Of a DNA stretch of 64,000 nt, positions 55,359 through 64,000 are shown one piece after another. Location of the stretch: contig NC_072807.1 of NCBI RefSeq assembly GCF_028583425.1, positions 37,639,001-37,703,000 of the forward strand, read 5' to 3'. Both the position numbers and the translations under genes were made by a program. Source of the DNA: Eublepharis macularius (Eukaryota > Chordata > Lepidosauria > Squamata > Eublepharidae). The notes below the pieces were generated by a model. It was not told the DNA's origin. It did no database searches and worked only from the letters and a program-made list of their open reading frames with translations. How positions within the stretch are numbered: the first letter of the stretch is position 1; each line of letters begins with the position of its first letter.

Positions 55359-55644
55359 GGTGAAAGCAGGGCTTTTTTGTGGGAAAAGAGGTGGAGGAAC
55401 TCAGTGGTGGAACTCAGGACCGCACAATGATGTCACTTTGGGTCAGATGGAACAAGGGGGGAGTTTTTTAAAGTTTAAGTCGCCCTTGGCGAAAATGGTC
55501 ACATGGCCGGTGGCGTGGAGGGCAATTTCAACTCCCCTCTGTCTGGAGATCAGGGGGCGGGGCCACCGGCCATGTGACCATTTTCAGGAGGTGCCGAAAC
55601 TCCGTTCCACTGCGTTCCCCCTGAAAAAAAGCCCTGGGTAAAAG
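55359..55644. mobile_element. hAT-type MITE with 8-bp TSD
   Basis: The 270-bp element (55,367-55,636) begins CAGGGCTTTTTTGTGGG and ends CCCCCTGAAAAAAAGCCCTG, so the termini are inverted. Inner blocks also pair (GGTCACATGGCCGGTGGC with GCCACCGGCCATGTGACC). The flanks GGTGAAAG (55,359-55,366) and GGTAAAAG (55,637-55,644) match at seven of eight bases. Eight-base duplications and CAG...CTG ends are typical of the hAT superfamily. It encodes no transposase. Confidence 0.83.
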
Positions 55645-56440
55645 TGATCAGACTGTCTTTCACTGCGCTTGCTTCTCATCTGCTGGTTTCTGCCTTGAAA
55701 TCTTTCCTTCCCAAGCAAAAATGAGCTGAGGAAACAACTTCTACCCACTTTTTGGGGGGGAGACCATCACTCTTAAGAGGGTTTCCAGACTACATGCAGG
55801 GGAGATTGAAAGTCAGATGCGTTCTTTAAAATTCCCCTTTATGCGGTCGCTGTGGTCGAAAACCTCAGTGCTCAGGATGAGCCTTCAAGTTGGGGATTTG
55901 AATTGTACCTCTGCCATTCGCAACACGGTCTGTCCTGAGCCAGAATTGCCGCCAAAGGAGCACAGTGCCGCGAGCAGTTCTCCTCTCTGGTTTCTGGCCC
56001 TGCGGCCAAGTTAGTTTGGTTCCTTCAGACTTTGTGTGCGTGCGAATAAAGGACTCTCTTCTGTTCAGAGAAGATCTTAACAAGTAGACCTGGCCAAGCC
56101 AGAGATCTCGCCTCGCCAGCTCCCCTGCAGAGATTCTCAGCAGCAGGGGGAAGTCCAGGGTTGTTCCTTTTTATGTGATGCAGGAGCGGGCTTTCAAGTG
56201 TGTGTTGTTTTTTTCAAAGCAGAACAGCTTCTTGGCTTTCAGTTTGGATTCTTGTAATTGTTTTATGAAACATGATTTGGCTTCTGTAGATAAGGAGCCC
56301 AAAGTGGAAATGTGGTATCGATTATATATATTTTTCTCCTTATTTTAGTGTGTGTGTGTGTTTTACAATGCTAACAGGAACTAGTCTGTGAATTTAGAAG
56401 CGGCCCTTTAGAGCCAAAAATCTTTTGTGCTGGGGTAAAT
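55645..56440. other. intron 1, no exon recognised
   Basis: Unique sequence with short TG runs at 56,195-56,210 and GT repeats at 56,348-56,361. No gene. Confidence 0.4.
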
Positions 56441-57203
56441 GTCTATAGCAGTGTTTCCCTGTCGGGACCCAGAACGGGTTCTCAAAGCCTCTGAAAACAG
56501 GTCGCAGGCCAGCCCTCCCTAATGGCCACCCCTGCCTTTGGCTTTGCTCGCTTTCTCTCCTCTTCCCCTGTGCCAGCTTCTCACATTCTCGCTTCCTCCA
56601 CCCTTTGCAGCAATAGCGAGGAGAGGGAAGCCATCTGGCAATGAGTAACTATACAGGTATACACATTTTCCTCGGTAGAGTAATATTTCTGAAGGAAAAT
56701 TGGGTAAGAACGAATTCAGTGCTTAATTTGAGGCAAGGCTTTGACCGGTGTCTTGGAAACTAAGACCCTGATCTTGGAAACAGCGTCTTTCATGTCATAC
56801 ATTAGTTTGGGTTTTTTTCTCCTCCTCTGCATATGTTTTGGAGGTCTTTCATCCATAGGGCTGCCATAGATCAGAGGTGACTTGACCGCACGTAACACAC
56901 ACACATATGAGCTTTGATAAAGAATCAAGTAAAATGTGTTTGGGTGGTTACGGGAGTGAATTTCTCAGAATCTGAAAGGGGATTAGAGGGAGTAATGGAG
57001 AAGAAGAGAGTGATCACAGACGAGTATGCAGCGTAGGTGATGTTTGCAGGTTTCTCAAAAACATCTGGTGAGATGCCAGACTAGATGGGCACCAAGGTCA
57101 TACTTTGCCGATAGCACCAGAACACCTGGATAAGTTACTGCGCCAAGTAAATTTAGACTTGTGGGTCACCACATCCAAAAGGTTGGGAATCCCTGGGCTG
57201 TAG
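56441..57203. mobile_element. hAT-type deletion derivative, 747 bp
   Basis: The left end CAGTGTTTCCCTGTCGGGAC at 56,449 is matched on the right by TTGGGAATCCCTG ending at 57,195, giving imperfect inverted termini. The flanks GTCTATAG (56,441-56,448) and GGCTGTAG (57,196-57,203) match at six of eight bases. CAGTGTTTCCC-type ends are known from hAT elements of vertebrates. No transposase frame remains, only a 70-aa frame without domain. Confidence 0.6.
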
Positions 57204-58066
57204 GATCCTTTGGACAAGGTTACTCTAGCATTGCACTGCAGCAACAGGCACACAACTGTCTGTCTCTTGCATTTCCTCTGTAGCACGAGGAGGCTCCTTA
57301 GCAAGTGGAAGCCTGTCTTGTGTCAGAGGAAGACTTTCTGCACTTGGGCAATTGTGCCACCATGATTAGGAAAGATCTGCAGGATGCAACCCTCTTTTTC
57401 TGTACAAATGCTCTCTCCCTGCTTCTGCGTTAACAACACATGCCAGTTCTGCATTCTTTTTGAGGATCAGTCTGGCGGTCTGATGCATGCCGCATAAATC
57501 TGTCCAGATGTTGGGCTGCCGCTCTACCTACAGCGCGAATTGTGCCTTCCGAATACTATTCTTCAGTAAATGATCTCCATCTCTGGGGATACAAATCTGC
57601 GATAAGAAATAAACAAGCCAATATTAACTGCTGCAATGCATTATAATGCAGTGTACCCCAGGGAAGGTTCTTTGAAAATCAATACTCCTTATTACTCACC
57701 GTCTCAATCTTTTTTTTTTTTAACAAAAAAAAAATAGAATGGAAGAATGAGTGAATTTGTGGGGAGATATATTTTGAAGTCTTATATATAGCTGAATATT
57801 CAAATGCTCTGGCTGGACTCCTGGAAACACCAGACATTGATTGAGTTTTATTGCTGCTTACTCTGTTTGCAAGGCTTTAGCGTTTCCACCGGCGCTCATC
57901 CAGAAACCCACGGGTGGCCAGAGTGCCGCTTTGGAGCACCCCATAGCTCTTGAAGCATTCAGTTGTTTCTGCAGCCCACTTAGGTGGATCAACTTCAGTT
58001 TATTCTGCACACACCTGATGGTATAAACTTACAAGCATATGAAATTGCTGTAAATAGAGGGAGACC
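57204..58066. other. intron 1, no exon recognised
   Basis: Unique sequence with T and A runs at 57,709-57,734. No gene. Confidence 0.4.
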
Positions 58067-58389
58067 TAATCTAGCTCCGTGAGCCCCGTGGCGCAGAGTG
58101 GTAAGCGGCAGTACTGCAGTCCAAGCTCTGCTCATGACCTGACTTCGATCCCAGCGGAAGCCGGGTTCAGGTAGCCGGCTCAAGGTTGACTCAGCCTTCC
58201 ATCCTTCCAAGGTCGGTAAAATGAGTACCCAGTTTCCTGGGGGTAAAGTGTAGATGACTGGGGAAGGCAATGGCAAACCACCCCATAAAAAGTCTGCCAA
58301 GAAAACATTGTGATGCGACATCCCCCTATAGATCAGTAATGACTCAGTGCTTGCACAGGGGACTACCTTTACCTTTAATCTAGCTCCGT
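58067..58389 (+). repeat. Sauria-type SINE, full length with TSD
   Basis: TAATCTAGCTCCGT is duplicated exactly (58,067-58,080 and 58,376-58,389). The insert (about 295 bp) has a tRNA-like head (CCCGTGGCGCAGAGTGGTAA; B box GACTTCGATCCCAGC). A central part follows (GTAAAATGAGTACCCAGTTT), and then a 3' end with GTCAGTAATGACTC-like and GTGCTTGCACAGGGGACTAC segments closing in ACCTTT repeats. That 3' end is the BovB-related tail of Sauria SINEs, which are found in squamates. Confidence 0.85.
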
Positions 58390-58874
58390 AATTGTCTCTG
58401 TTACCTGACAGTCATCCACAACGGCCTCGGGGTGGGTCAGATCCCTCCCTCCCACCGAAGATCCTGGAACGGATAATGTCAGGGACTGAACTTCTGCATC
58501 CAAGCGGGGAATCCAGGATTTTGGGCCACCAAGCCAGGGCCCTTTCTGAGCTTCATCCATTCCTGTCTGGAGAGATGGACGAGTTGCTAAATAGGAAGGG
58601 GCAATCCAGGCCTTTGGTGTTGATATCGAGCTACCCAAGTCTGTTTTCTAACGGGTCTTTAAGAGAGGGCAGAATCTGTTCTGCCGTATTGTGACCCTTA
58701 AATGTGGGGTCCAAAAAGACCTTTGATCAGCTGTATTTTTGACTAGCTGATGATATAAGTGGACAATGGTGGGTGAAAATTGATTGTATGGTGCTGCAGA
58801 CCCTGAGCTGTCTTGCAGTTCTTTCTGCAACAACATTTTATTTTTGCCTACCCGCTCCCTTTTTTAGATTCAAC
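58390..58874. other. intron 1, no exon recognised
   Basis: Frames of 87-100 aa on both strands overlap and have no domain. Confidence 0.4.
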
Positions 58875-59250
58875 CTGCCTGGCCATGAAAATCCATGCTT
58901 TTTGTAACCTCACTGGCAGAGCTTCTGTAACGCACCCTCATCTGGAGTGGCTCTTGAAGGCAGCCCAGAAACTTCAAATGGTTCAGAAGGCAGCAGCCCA
59001 ATTATTATCCGGGAAGGCTAGCCCGTAGGGATGTATCTCCTCTATTTCACAACAGCAGCATTGGTTGCCAGTTTTTTTCAGAGTTCAGTTGAAGTTGCTG
59101 GTTATAACTTCTAAAGCCCTACATGGCCCAAGAACCAGATATCTGACAGAACGTGGCTTTTCACATGTCCCCGCGCACTAACTGTGATCTTCTAAAGGAT
59201 GGAATGGCCTCTTTAAACTTTCGCAGGAGGTGAGAGAGTGTCAACATCTC
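58875..59250 (+). mobile_element. LINE 3' region (CR1/L2 type)
   Basis: Blocks GAAACTTCAAATGGTTCAGA, AGGCAGCAGCCCAATTATTA, GCATTGGTTGCCAGTTTTTT, TAAAGCCCTACATGGCCCAA and GAACCAGATATCTGACAGAA are the usual reverse transcriptase C-terminal and 3' part of L2/CR1 elements (a degraded LQMVQKAAAQLL-type segment). The reading frame is broken. Confidence 0.7.
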
Positions 59251-59844
59251 TCTTCCATGGCAGCTGTCCTTGGTCCTGCAGAGTCAAGCATATGACCTGT
59301 TAACCTTGTGATTCTAGGCCCATTCATGGGACTCTCTGTTACTCTGCATAACAACCAGTGACCTCGTAGGCTGGCCAGAACCCAGGGCATTTGATGGGAA
59401 TGTGTTGGTTTTACCTGTGAGGAGCAGAAAACCATATATGACTGTGCTTAGTCTGGCTGATAATTTTCAAGACTAGGCCATTAATCCCTTCTTCCTTCCC
59501 TCTCCGGCCATGCTTTGGGAGACAAAGGGAACCCTAGAGGAGGAATTCTTCAGGGATAGAAGAATTGACTTTAGAGAATTCAGTGGCCTGCAACACAGTG
59601 GCCCCAAGACATTTTCCTCTCTCTGCCCGATATTCAGCCATATATTGAATGTTTACTAACTCTCGATGAACAGGTTTATTTGTGAATTCATCGGATCTTT
59701 TTTAAAGTGATAGATAAGGGTGTTTTTTTTTGCAGTTTGTTGCCACCCATTTTCCCAGATGAGAAACAAACCCCCATGCAGGCTGCTTTAAGCACCAGGT
59801 AGAAAATAACAAGTAGCCATTTCCATGCCAGGTCTTAACATCTG
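59251..59844. other. intron 1, no exon recognised
   Basis: The beginning may still belong to the LINE. The rest is unique; a T run is at 59,723-59,731. Confidence 0.4.
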
Positions 59845-60058
59845 CATACTATAGAATGTCAGACTAGAATCTGGGAGACACAGGTTCAAATCCTTGTGCT
59901 GCCCTGGAAGCTTGCTGGCTGACCTTGGGCCCGCCACAAACTGTTAGCCTAACCTCCCTCACAGGGTTGTGAGGATATAATGGAGAAGGTGAACTATGTA
60001 AGCCACTTTAAGTCCCCATTGGGGAGAAAGGCGAGGTATAAATTAAGTAAATAAATAT
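59845..60058 (+). repeat. tRNA-derived SINE, MIR-like
   Basis: Forward copy with B box GGTTCAAATCCTTGTGCTGC, core TGGCTGACCTTGGGCCCGCC, CTCACAGGGTTGTGAGGATA and tail AGCCACTTTAAGTCCCCATT, ending in GGCGAGGTATAAATTAAGTA. Confidence 0.78.
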
Positions 60059-60146
60059 ATAAAGCAGCCGTGGTGATAGTGGGGCATTTCTGATCAGGTT
60101 AATGCTGTAGAGAAGAGGAAAGAATGCCCCCTTCTCCAGAACTCTT
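60059..60146. other. short spacer before PLE
   Basis: No feature is seen here. Confidence 0.4.
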
Positions 60147-61203
60147 GTGGCTGATTTCTGCAGGTCATGTAGACATAGCAACTTTCACCCTACTATCAAC
60201 CTGAGCCTGGGCCACGCTACACAACAGGTACACTTCCTGGACACCACTGTACAACTGTATAATGGACGGATAAATACCACCTTATACCGGAAACCCACAG
60301 ACCGATACTCATATCTACATGCCTCCAGCTACCACCCTAAACATACCACTCGGTCAGTTGTCTACAGCCAAGCCTTACGTTACAACCGTATCTGCTCCAA
60401 TGCTCTTGATCAGGACTCCCACTTAAGAGATTTACAACAAGCATTTTTGGGACTACAGTACCCACCAAATGAAGTGAGGAAACAAATCAACAGGGCCAGA
60501 CTAGTACCCAGAAACAGCCTGCTCCAGGACAAACCTAAAGGAACTAACAACAGAACACCACTGGTTGTCACCTATAGTTCCCAGCTCAAACCCATCCAAC
60601 ATATCATCAGTGAGCTACAACCCATCCTGGAAAATGATACCTCTCTCTCAGAAGCCCTGAGTGGAAGACCTTTCCTTGCCTACAGACAGCCCCCCAACCT
60701 TAAACAACTTCTCACTTACAATCATAAATCAGCTAGCAGAGTCACCAGCACAGGTACCAGGCCCTGCCACAGACCCAGATGCCAGCTCTGCCCTTGTATC
60801 TACCCAGGGAATACAATTACAGGACCCAATGGCATCAACTACACTGTCTCTGGCTCTTACAGCTGCTCATCCTCCAATGTGATATATGCCCTCATGTGCC
60901 AACAATGTCCTTCTGCTCTGTACATTGGACAAACCAACCAACCTCTATGCAAAAGAATAAATGGACACAAATCTGACATTAGAAATGGCAACGTCCAGAA
61001 ACTAGTGGGAGAAACCAGTGGGAGAACACTTCAATCTACCAGGACATTCCATCAAAGACTTAAAGGTCACTGTAGTTCAACAGAAACCTTTCAACAACAG
61101 AATCCAACGGGAAGCTGCTGTATTGGAATTCATATGTAAATTTGACTCTGTCAAGCTGGGACTGAATAGGGACTATGAATGGTTATCACATTATCACAGG
61201 TAA
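60147..61203 (+). pseudogene. Penelope-like element reverse transcriptase/GIY-YIG fragment, frameshifted
   Basis: The frame at 60,147-61,139 (330 aa) covers the end of a PLE polyprotein. The last part of the reverse transcriptase (VHFLDTTVQ at 28-36, YRKPTDR at 47-53) is followed by a linker, a Cys/His cluster (C207, H208, C212, C215, C217), and a GIY-YIG nuclease with VIYALMC at 245-251 and YIGQT at 259-263. The palm motifs of the reverse transcriptase, including the catalytic aspartates, are missing, so the copy is 5'-truncated; the true element starts near 60,165. After residue 285 a 13-bp near-tandem duplication at 61,002-61,014 shifts the frame. The original C terminus (GEHFNLPGHSIKDLKV to YEWLSHYHR) continues in another frame to TAA at 61,203. 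The first few residues are not PLE-derived. PLEs move by target-primed copying with their GIY-YIG nuclease; this copy cannot. Confidence 0.88.
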
Positions 61204-61409
61204 CTGATTTCCTCAACAGAAGCAAACTGATCTCCATATCAGAAGGAGCTGTTTGCATCTACTCCGCCCTCCCCTCCCCTCCTCTGTATCTGACCAGTTT
61301 CTTTTTGCCCTCCATGCATCTGACGAAGAGAACTGTGATTCTCGAAAGCTTATGCTACAATAAAATTGGTTAGTCTTAAAGGTGCTACTGGACTCTTTTT
61401 GATTTTGCT
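61204..61409 (+). mobile_element. PLE 3' untranslated region
   Basis: Following the stop codon are a C/T-rich stretch, CTGACGA, the hairpin and GAAAGCTTATGC core, then GGTTAGTCTTAAAGGTGCTA and CTGGACTCTTTTTGATTTTG. This links the scattered terminal fragments of the window (16.2, 16.9, 27.5, 31.3, 33.5, 49.2 kb) to a PLE with coding capacity. The element end is placed near 61,409; no target duplication is clear. Confidence 0.82.
61320..61347 (+). ncRNA. hammerhead-like core, PLE 3' end
   Basis: CTGACGA (61,320-61,326), stem II GAGAA/TTCTC, GAAA (61,344-61,347), then AGC-TTAT-GCT as a possible stem III with cleavage after the A at 61,356. All core positions are intact, but stem I pairs poorly. 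Confidence 0.52.
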
Positions 61410-62248
61410 AGATCTCCAAAGACATTTCCTCAGCATCATGTGTGCTTAGCTGACAAGCACCGGAATGCACAGACCCCACCCACCGCCTTCTCTTTTTGGC
61501 TCATGAAATGCAAAGCCCCTGATGGGGCTGTTCAAATAATTATCGTGTCCAGTCCAATCCAGGTGAGAATGCTGAAGTCACGCTGTCTCTCTTTCCGTTC
61601 CAGTCATTTGCCGTCAGATTTCTCGATAAACACGCTAATTAGAATGTCTCGGAGATGGATTGAACTTACTTTGTATGAAACGACAGTCCCTTGGGAGGGA
61701 GAGCCGCAGAGATGAGACGGCAGCAGGACAGATGGATCCCTGATGTTGGCTAATAGGCGCACTTGACAAGTTCTCCTTTGTCGAGAGGAAAGGACTGCTT
61801 AAAAAATATCCATCGCTCAAGCTGTCTGAAGTGACTAATGGTTTAAAAATTAAGGGCATGGGAAACTTTTGTGGGCTTTTTTAAACACCCCATGTGCCAA
61901 GTTCTTTATAAGATGCAGTCTTCTTGATTTCTTCTTTTTAGTTTGTGGCACAACTGTTTGTGTTCATGCCAGTCAAAATTCCTCTCAAGCAGTAGGAGAC
62001 CTGCCTTTTCATTCCTGCTTAGATTTACAGTCTCTCGGCCAATCCGAAGCAGACCGGATCAGCAGGGAGACGGTTGTGGGTTTTTTTTTTTTTTTTGCCC
62101 AGCTGTGGTGTTGCTTTCAAGTTAAGGACTTCTTGTGTTGACAGAGAATAGAACAATCACGGTCCCACCCTTTGGGGAAGGAGGAAATCAGTTTATTGTT
62201 TGCTCCTGGGTGAGACCAGGTATAAGCAGATAAGTGGCTGCATATCCG

Positions 62249-62281
<33 letters not shown>
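62249..62281 (+). repeat. GT/AT microsatellite
   Basis: Five GT units pass into about eleven AT/TA units. Confidence 0.85.
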
Positions 62282-62282
<1 letters not shown>

Positions 62283-62403
62283 ACCAAGTACTTTGCATGC
62301 CATTCAGCAGGAAGTGCTTCTGCACAAGAACTGTTGAAGTAACGCTTTGGTGCAAAAATATAACTAGATCAGCAGTGGGATTCAAACTCAGGTAACCCCC
62401 CCT

Positions 62404-62450
62404 ACACACACACACACACGAACGTGCAAGCGCACACACACACGCACACA
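62404..62450 (+). repeat. CA-rich microsatellite, interrupted
   Basis: CA runs are interrupted by CGAACGTGCAAGCG. Confidence 0.75.
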
Positions 62451-62655
62451 TGAACGCACTGCTGGTACAGTGTGCCACAAGCACAGAACAAGAAACTTTT
62501 TGATTAAAATAAAATAACCCTGATGTTTAGTTTTCTAAATATGTCTCTGGTTTTCTTTTAAACAAGAGGAAGCCATAAAAGCAAGGGTAAATAATGAGTA
62601 GAAGGTTAGATGAAATTTCTAGACGGTGATAAGCTGGTGGGCCAGGCCTGACATG

Positions 62656-62804
62656 GAGTGATTCCGCACTCGTTGGATAATGCACTTCCAATCCTCTTTA
62701 TAGATCATTTGGAACGGATTTTTTTGTGTGTGGAACAAGAAATCCACCTCAAATGGTTGATAAAGTGCATTGAAAGTGCATTATCCAACGTGTGAGGAAT
62801 CAGC
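62656..62804. mobile_element. hairpin MITE, about 150 bp
   Basis: The left end GTGATTCCGCACTCGTTGGA, TAATGCACTT pairs with the right end (AAGTGCATTATCCAACGTGT, GAGGAATCA). The middle pairs too (ATTTGGAACGGATTT with AAATCCACCTCAAAT). It is the form of a non-autonomous DNA transposon; class not determined. Confidence 0.68.
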
Positions 62805-62931
62805 CTTGGATTCCATCTCTGAGCCAGGCCAGCAGAAATGTCCACGGTGGATTTCCAAGAGGGCCACTCACCACTATTGGGATAAGTTAGGAATCAGGAC
62901 AAAATCCAGGAATAAAATCCTGAGTAGCTGC

Positions 62932-63240
62932 AGGAGGAGACAAGGCGCAGAGTGGTAAGCTGCAGTACTGCAGCCCAAGCTCTGCTCACGACATGAGTTC
63001 GATCCCGGAAGAAGCCGGGTTCAGGTAGCCGGCTCAAGGTTGACTCAGCCTTCCATCCTTCCGAGGTCGGTAAAATGAGTACCCAGTTTCCTGGGGGTAA
63101 AGTGTAGATGACTGGGGAAGGCAACGGCAAACCACCCCGTAACAAAAGTCTGCCAAGAAAAGTTGTGATGCAACGTCCCGCCATGGGTCAGTAGTGACTC
63201 TGTGCTTGCACCAAGGACTCCCTTTACCTTTAGGAGGAGA
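62932..63240 (+). repeat. Sauria-type SINE with TSD
   Basis: AGGAGGAGA flanks it at 62,932-62,940 and 63,232-63,240. The body has GGCGCAGAGTGGTAAGCTGC, the B box GAGTTCGATCCCGGA, GTAAAATGAGTACCCAGTTT and the tail CATGGGTCAGTAGTGACTCT and GTGCTTGCACC, ending in TTTACCTTT. The first few bases of the head are missing. Confidence 0.82.
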
Positions 63241-63249
63241 TGTAGGGGA

Positions 63250-63725
63250 ACATTTTTATTTATTTATTTTATTTATATTTCAATTTATATACCGCCTATC
63301 CCCAGGGGCTCTGGGCGGTGAACAGTTAAAATCGATAAAAGCAAGAACTAAAATCAATATACAAACAATAAAACAAATTAACAAAGTGCAGTGGTGGGGA
63401 GAACCTTCCCCACCCCAAAGGTGGGAGGCTGACATGGCACCGCCCCCTTCAATCACTGAACGCCTGGTGGAACAGCTCTGTCTTACAGGCCCGGCGGAAT
63501 GATAATATGTCCCGCTGGGCCCGGATTTCCATTGACAGAGCGTTCCACCAGGCTGGGGCCAGGACTGAAAAGGCCCTGGCCCTGGTTGAAGTGAGGCGGG
63601 CTTCCTTAGGGCCGGGGACCACAAGTAAATGTTTATTTGCTGATCGAAGCGATCTCCGGGGAACGTACAGGGAGAGGCGGTCCCAAAGACTAGACCGCCT
63701 GGGACTGCGGAAGATCTGGATGTGT
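63250..63725 (-). mobile_element. LINE 3' end (CR1/L2 type)
   Basis: The plus strand starts with the reversed ATTT tail and ATTTATATACCGCCTATCCC, then CAGGGGCTCTGGGCGGTGAA. It continues through GTGGAACAGCTCTGTCTTAC, CCGGATTTCCATTGACAGAG and CCTTAGGGCCGGGGACCACA. It is the longer relative of the fragment at 5.3 kb. Confidence 0.72.
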
Positions 63726-64000
63726 CAAAGCTGCAGTTGATGTACTTGCCGAGAAGCTTCTTGCAGGTTGTTCCTGAGCCTGGTCACCCGTTGTTCTCTG
63801 ACGATGCTCATTTGGAGTACTGTCAGCTGTCACGTGTGGCGGTGCCGACACCCTGTGCTGCCCCTCAAAACCCATTTTGTACGTTCCAGGCAGCACAAAC
63901 ACAGTCTGTGCTCCACAGTTGCGCATGTGGCTTCTGGTGACGAGACTTCTCGTTGGGGGACTGGATAAGAACATAAGAACATAAGCAAAGCCATGTTGGA
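63726..64000. other. intron 1, start of a CR1-type repeat at the edge
   Basis: The last 36 bases (AAGAACATAAGAACATAAGC, then AAAGCCATGTTGGA) are the usual opening of a CR1-type repeat of reptiles, cut by the window end. The part before it is unique. Confidence 0.55.

Larger units (their letters stand above)
61410..62655. other. intron 1 with microsatellites
   Basis: Contains a T run (62,081-62,096), a GT/AT microsatellite (62,249-62,281) and CA-rich repeats (62,404-62,450). The stretch 61,500-61,850 is repeat-free unique sequence. No exon is recognised. Confidence 0.45.

Noticed and set aside
58081..58155. tRNA gene candidate
   Set aside because: Head of a Sauria-type SINE with target duplication, not a tRNA gene.

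Overview
This is a stretch of vertebrate nuclear DNA, most likely from a squamate reptile (a lizard; gecko-like, but the species cannot be fixed from the sequence). The evidence is the mix of repeats: CR1/L2-type LINE tails, L1, Penelope-like elements (PLEs), tRNA-derived SINEs with a BovB-type 3' end (Sauria SINE-like), MIR-like SINEs, and many hairpin DNA transposons. Most of the window is non-coding. Most of the long open frames in it are chance frames or lie inside repeats.

Layout: positions 1-33,960 look intergenic, made of old unique sequence, SINEs, LINE tails, hairpin MITEs, one solo LTR (16,977-17,870) and a series of PLE terminal insertions. At 33,990-34,790 there is a CpG island carrying the only host coding exon I can support: exon 1 (34,342-34,665, + strand, 108 codons, followed by a GTAAGT donor) of an ENTREP/FAM189-family membrane protein, most likely ENTREP2 (FAM189A1). 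No second exon is visible, so 34,666-64,000 is best read as intron 1. This presumed intron holds a complete L1 (40,739-46,843) with both ORFs open and a 17-bp target-site duplication, in the same orientation as the gene. It also holds a 5'-truncated PLE with an EN-type GIY-YIG reading frame broken by a 13-bp duplication (60,147-61,203), plus SINEs and hAT-type elements.

The most notable signal is ribozyme-like. Two insertions (4,186-4,456 and 13,702-13,928) are near-perfect palindromes flanked by target-site duplications. Each arm contains a complete hammerhead-ribozyme core (CTGAAGA, a 6-bp stem II, GAAACGTC), so each insertion carries two ribozymes facing opposite ways. A second PLE family, ending in the CTGACGA...GAAAGCTTATGC motif, is scattered over the window (16.2, 16.9, 27.5, 31.3, 49.2 and 61.3 kb) and shows compensatory changes in the presumed stem II. 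Nearly all these insertions share one architecture: an inverted copy of the element end, of variable length, joined to a forward copy and flanked by target-site duplications of 9-13 bp. Hammerheads in Penelope-like elements are known in the literature. The arm identity, the variable inverted arms and the in-window covariation are what is worth checking here.
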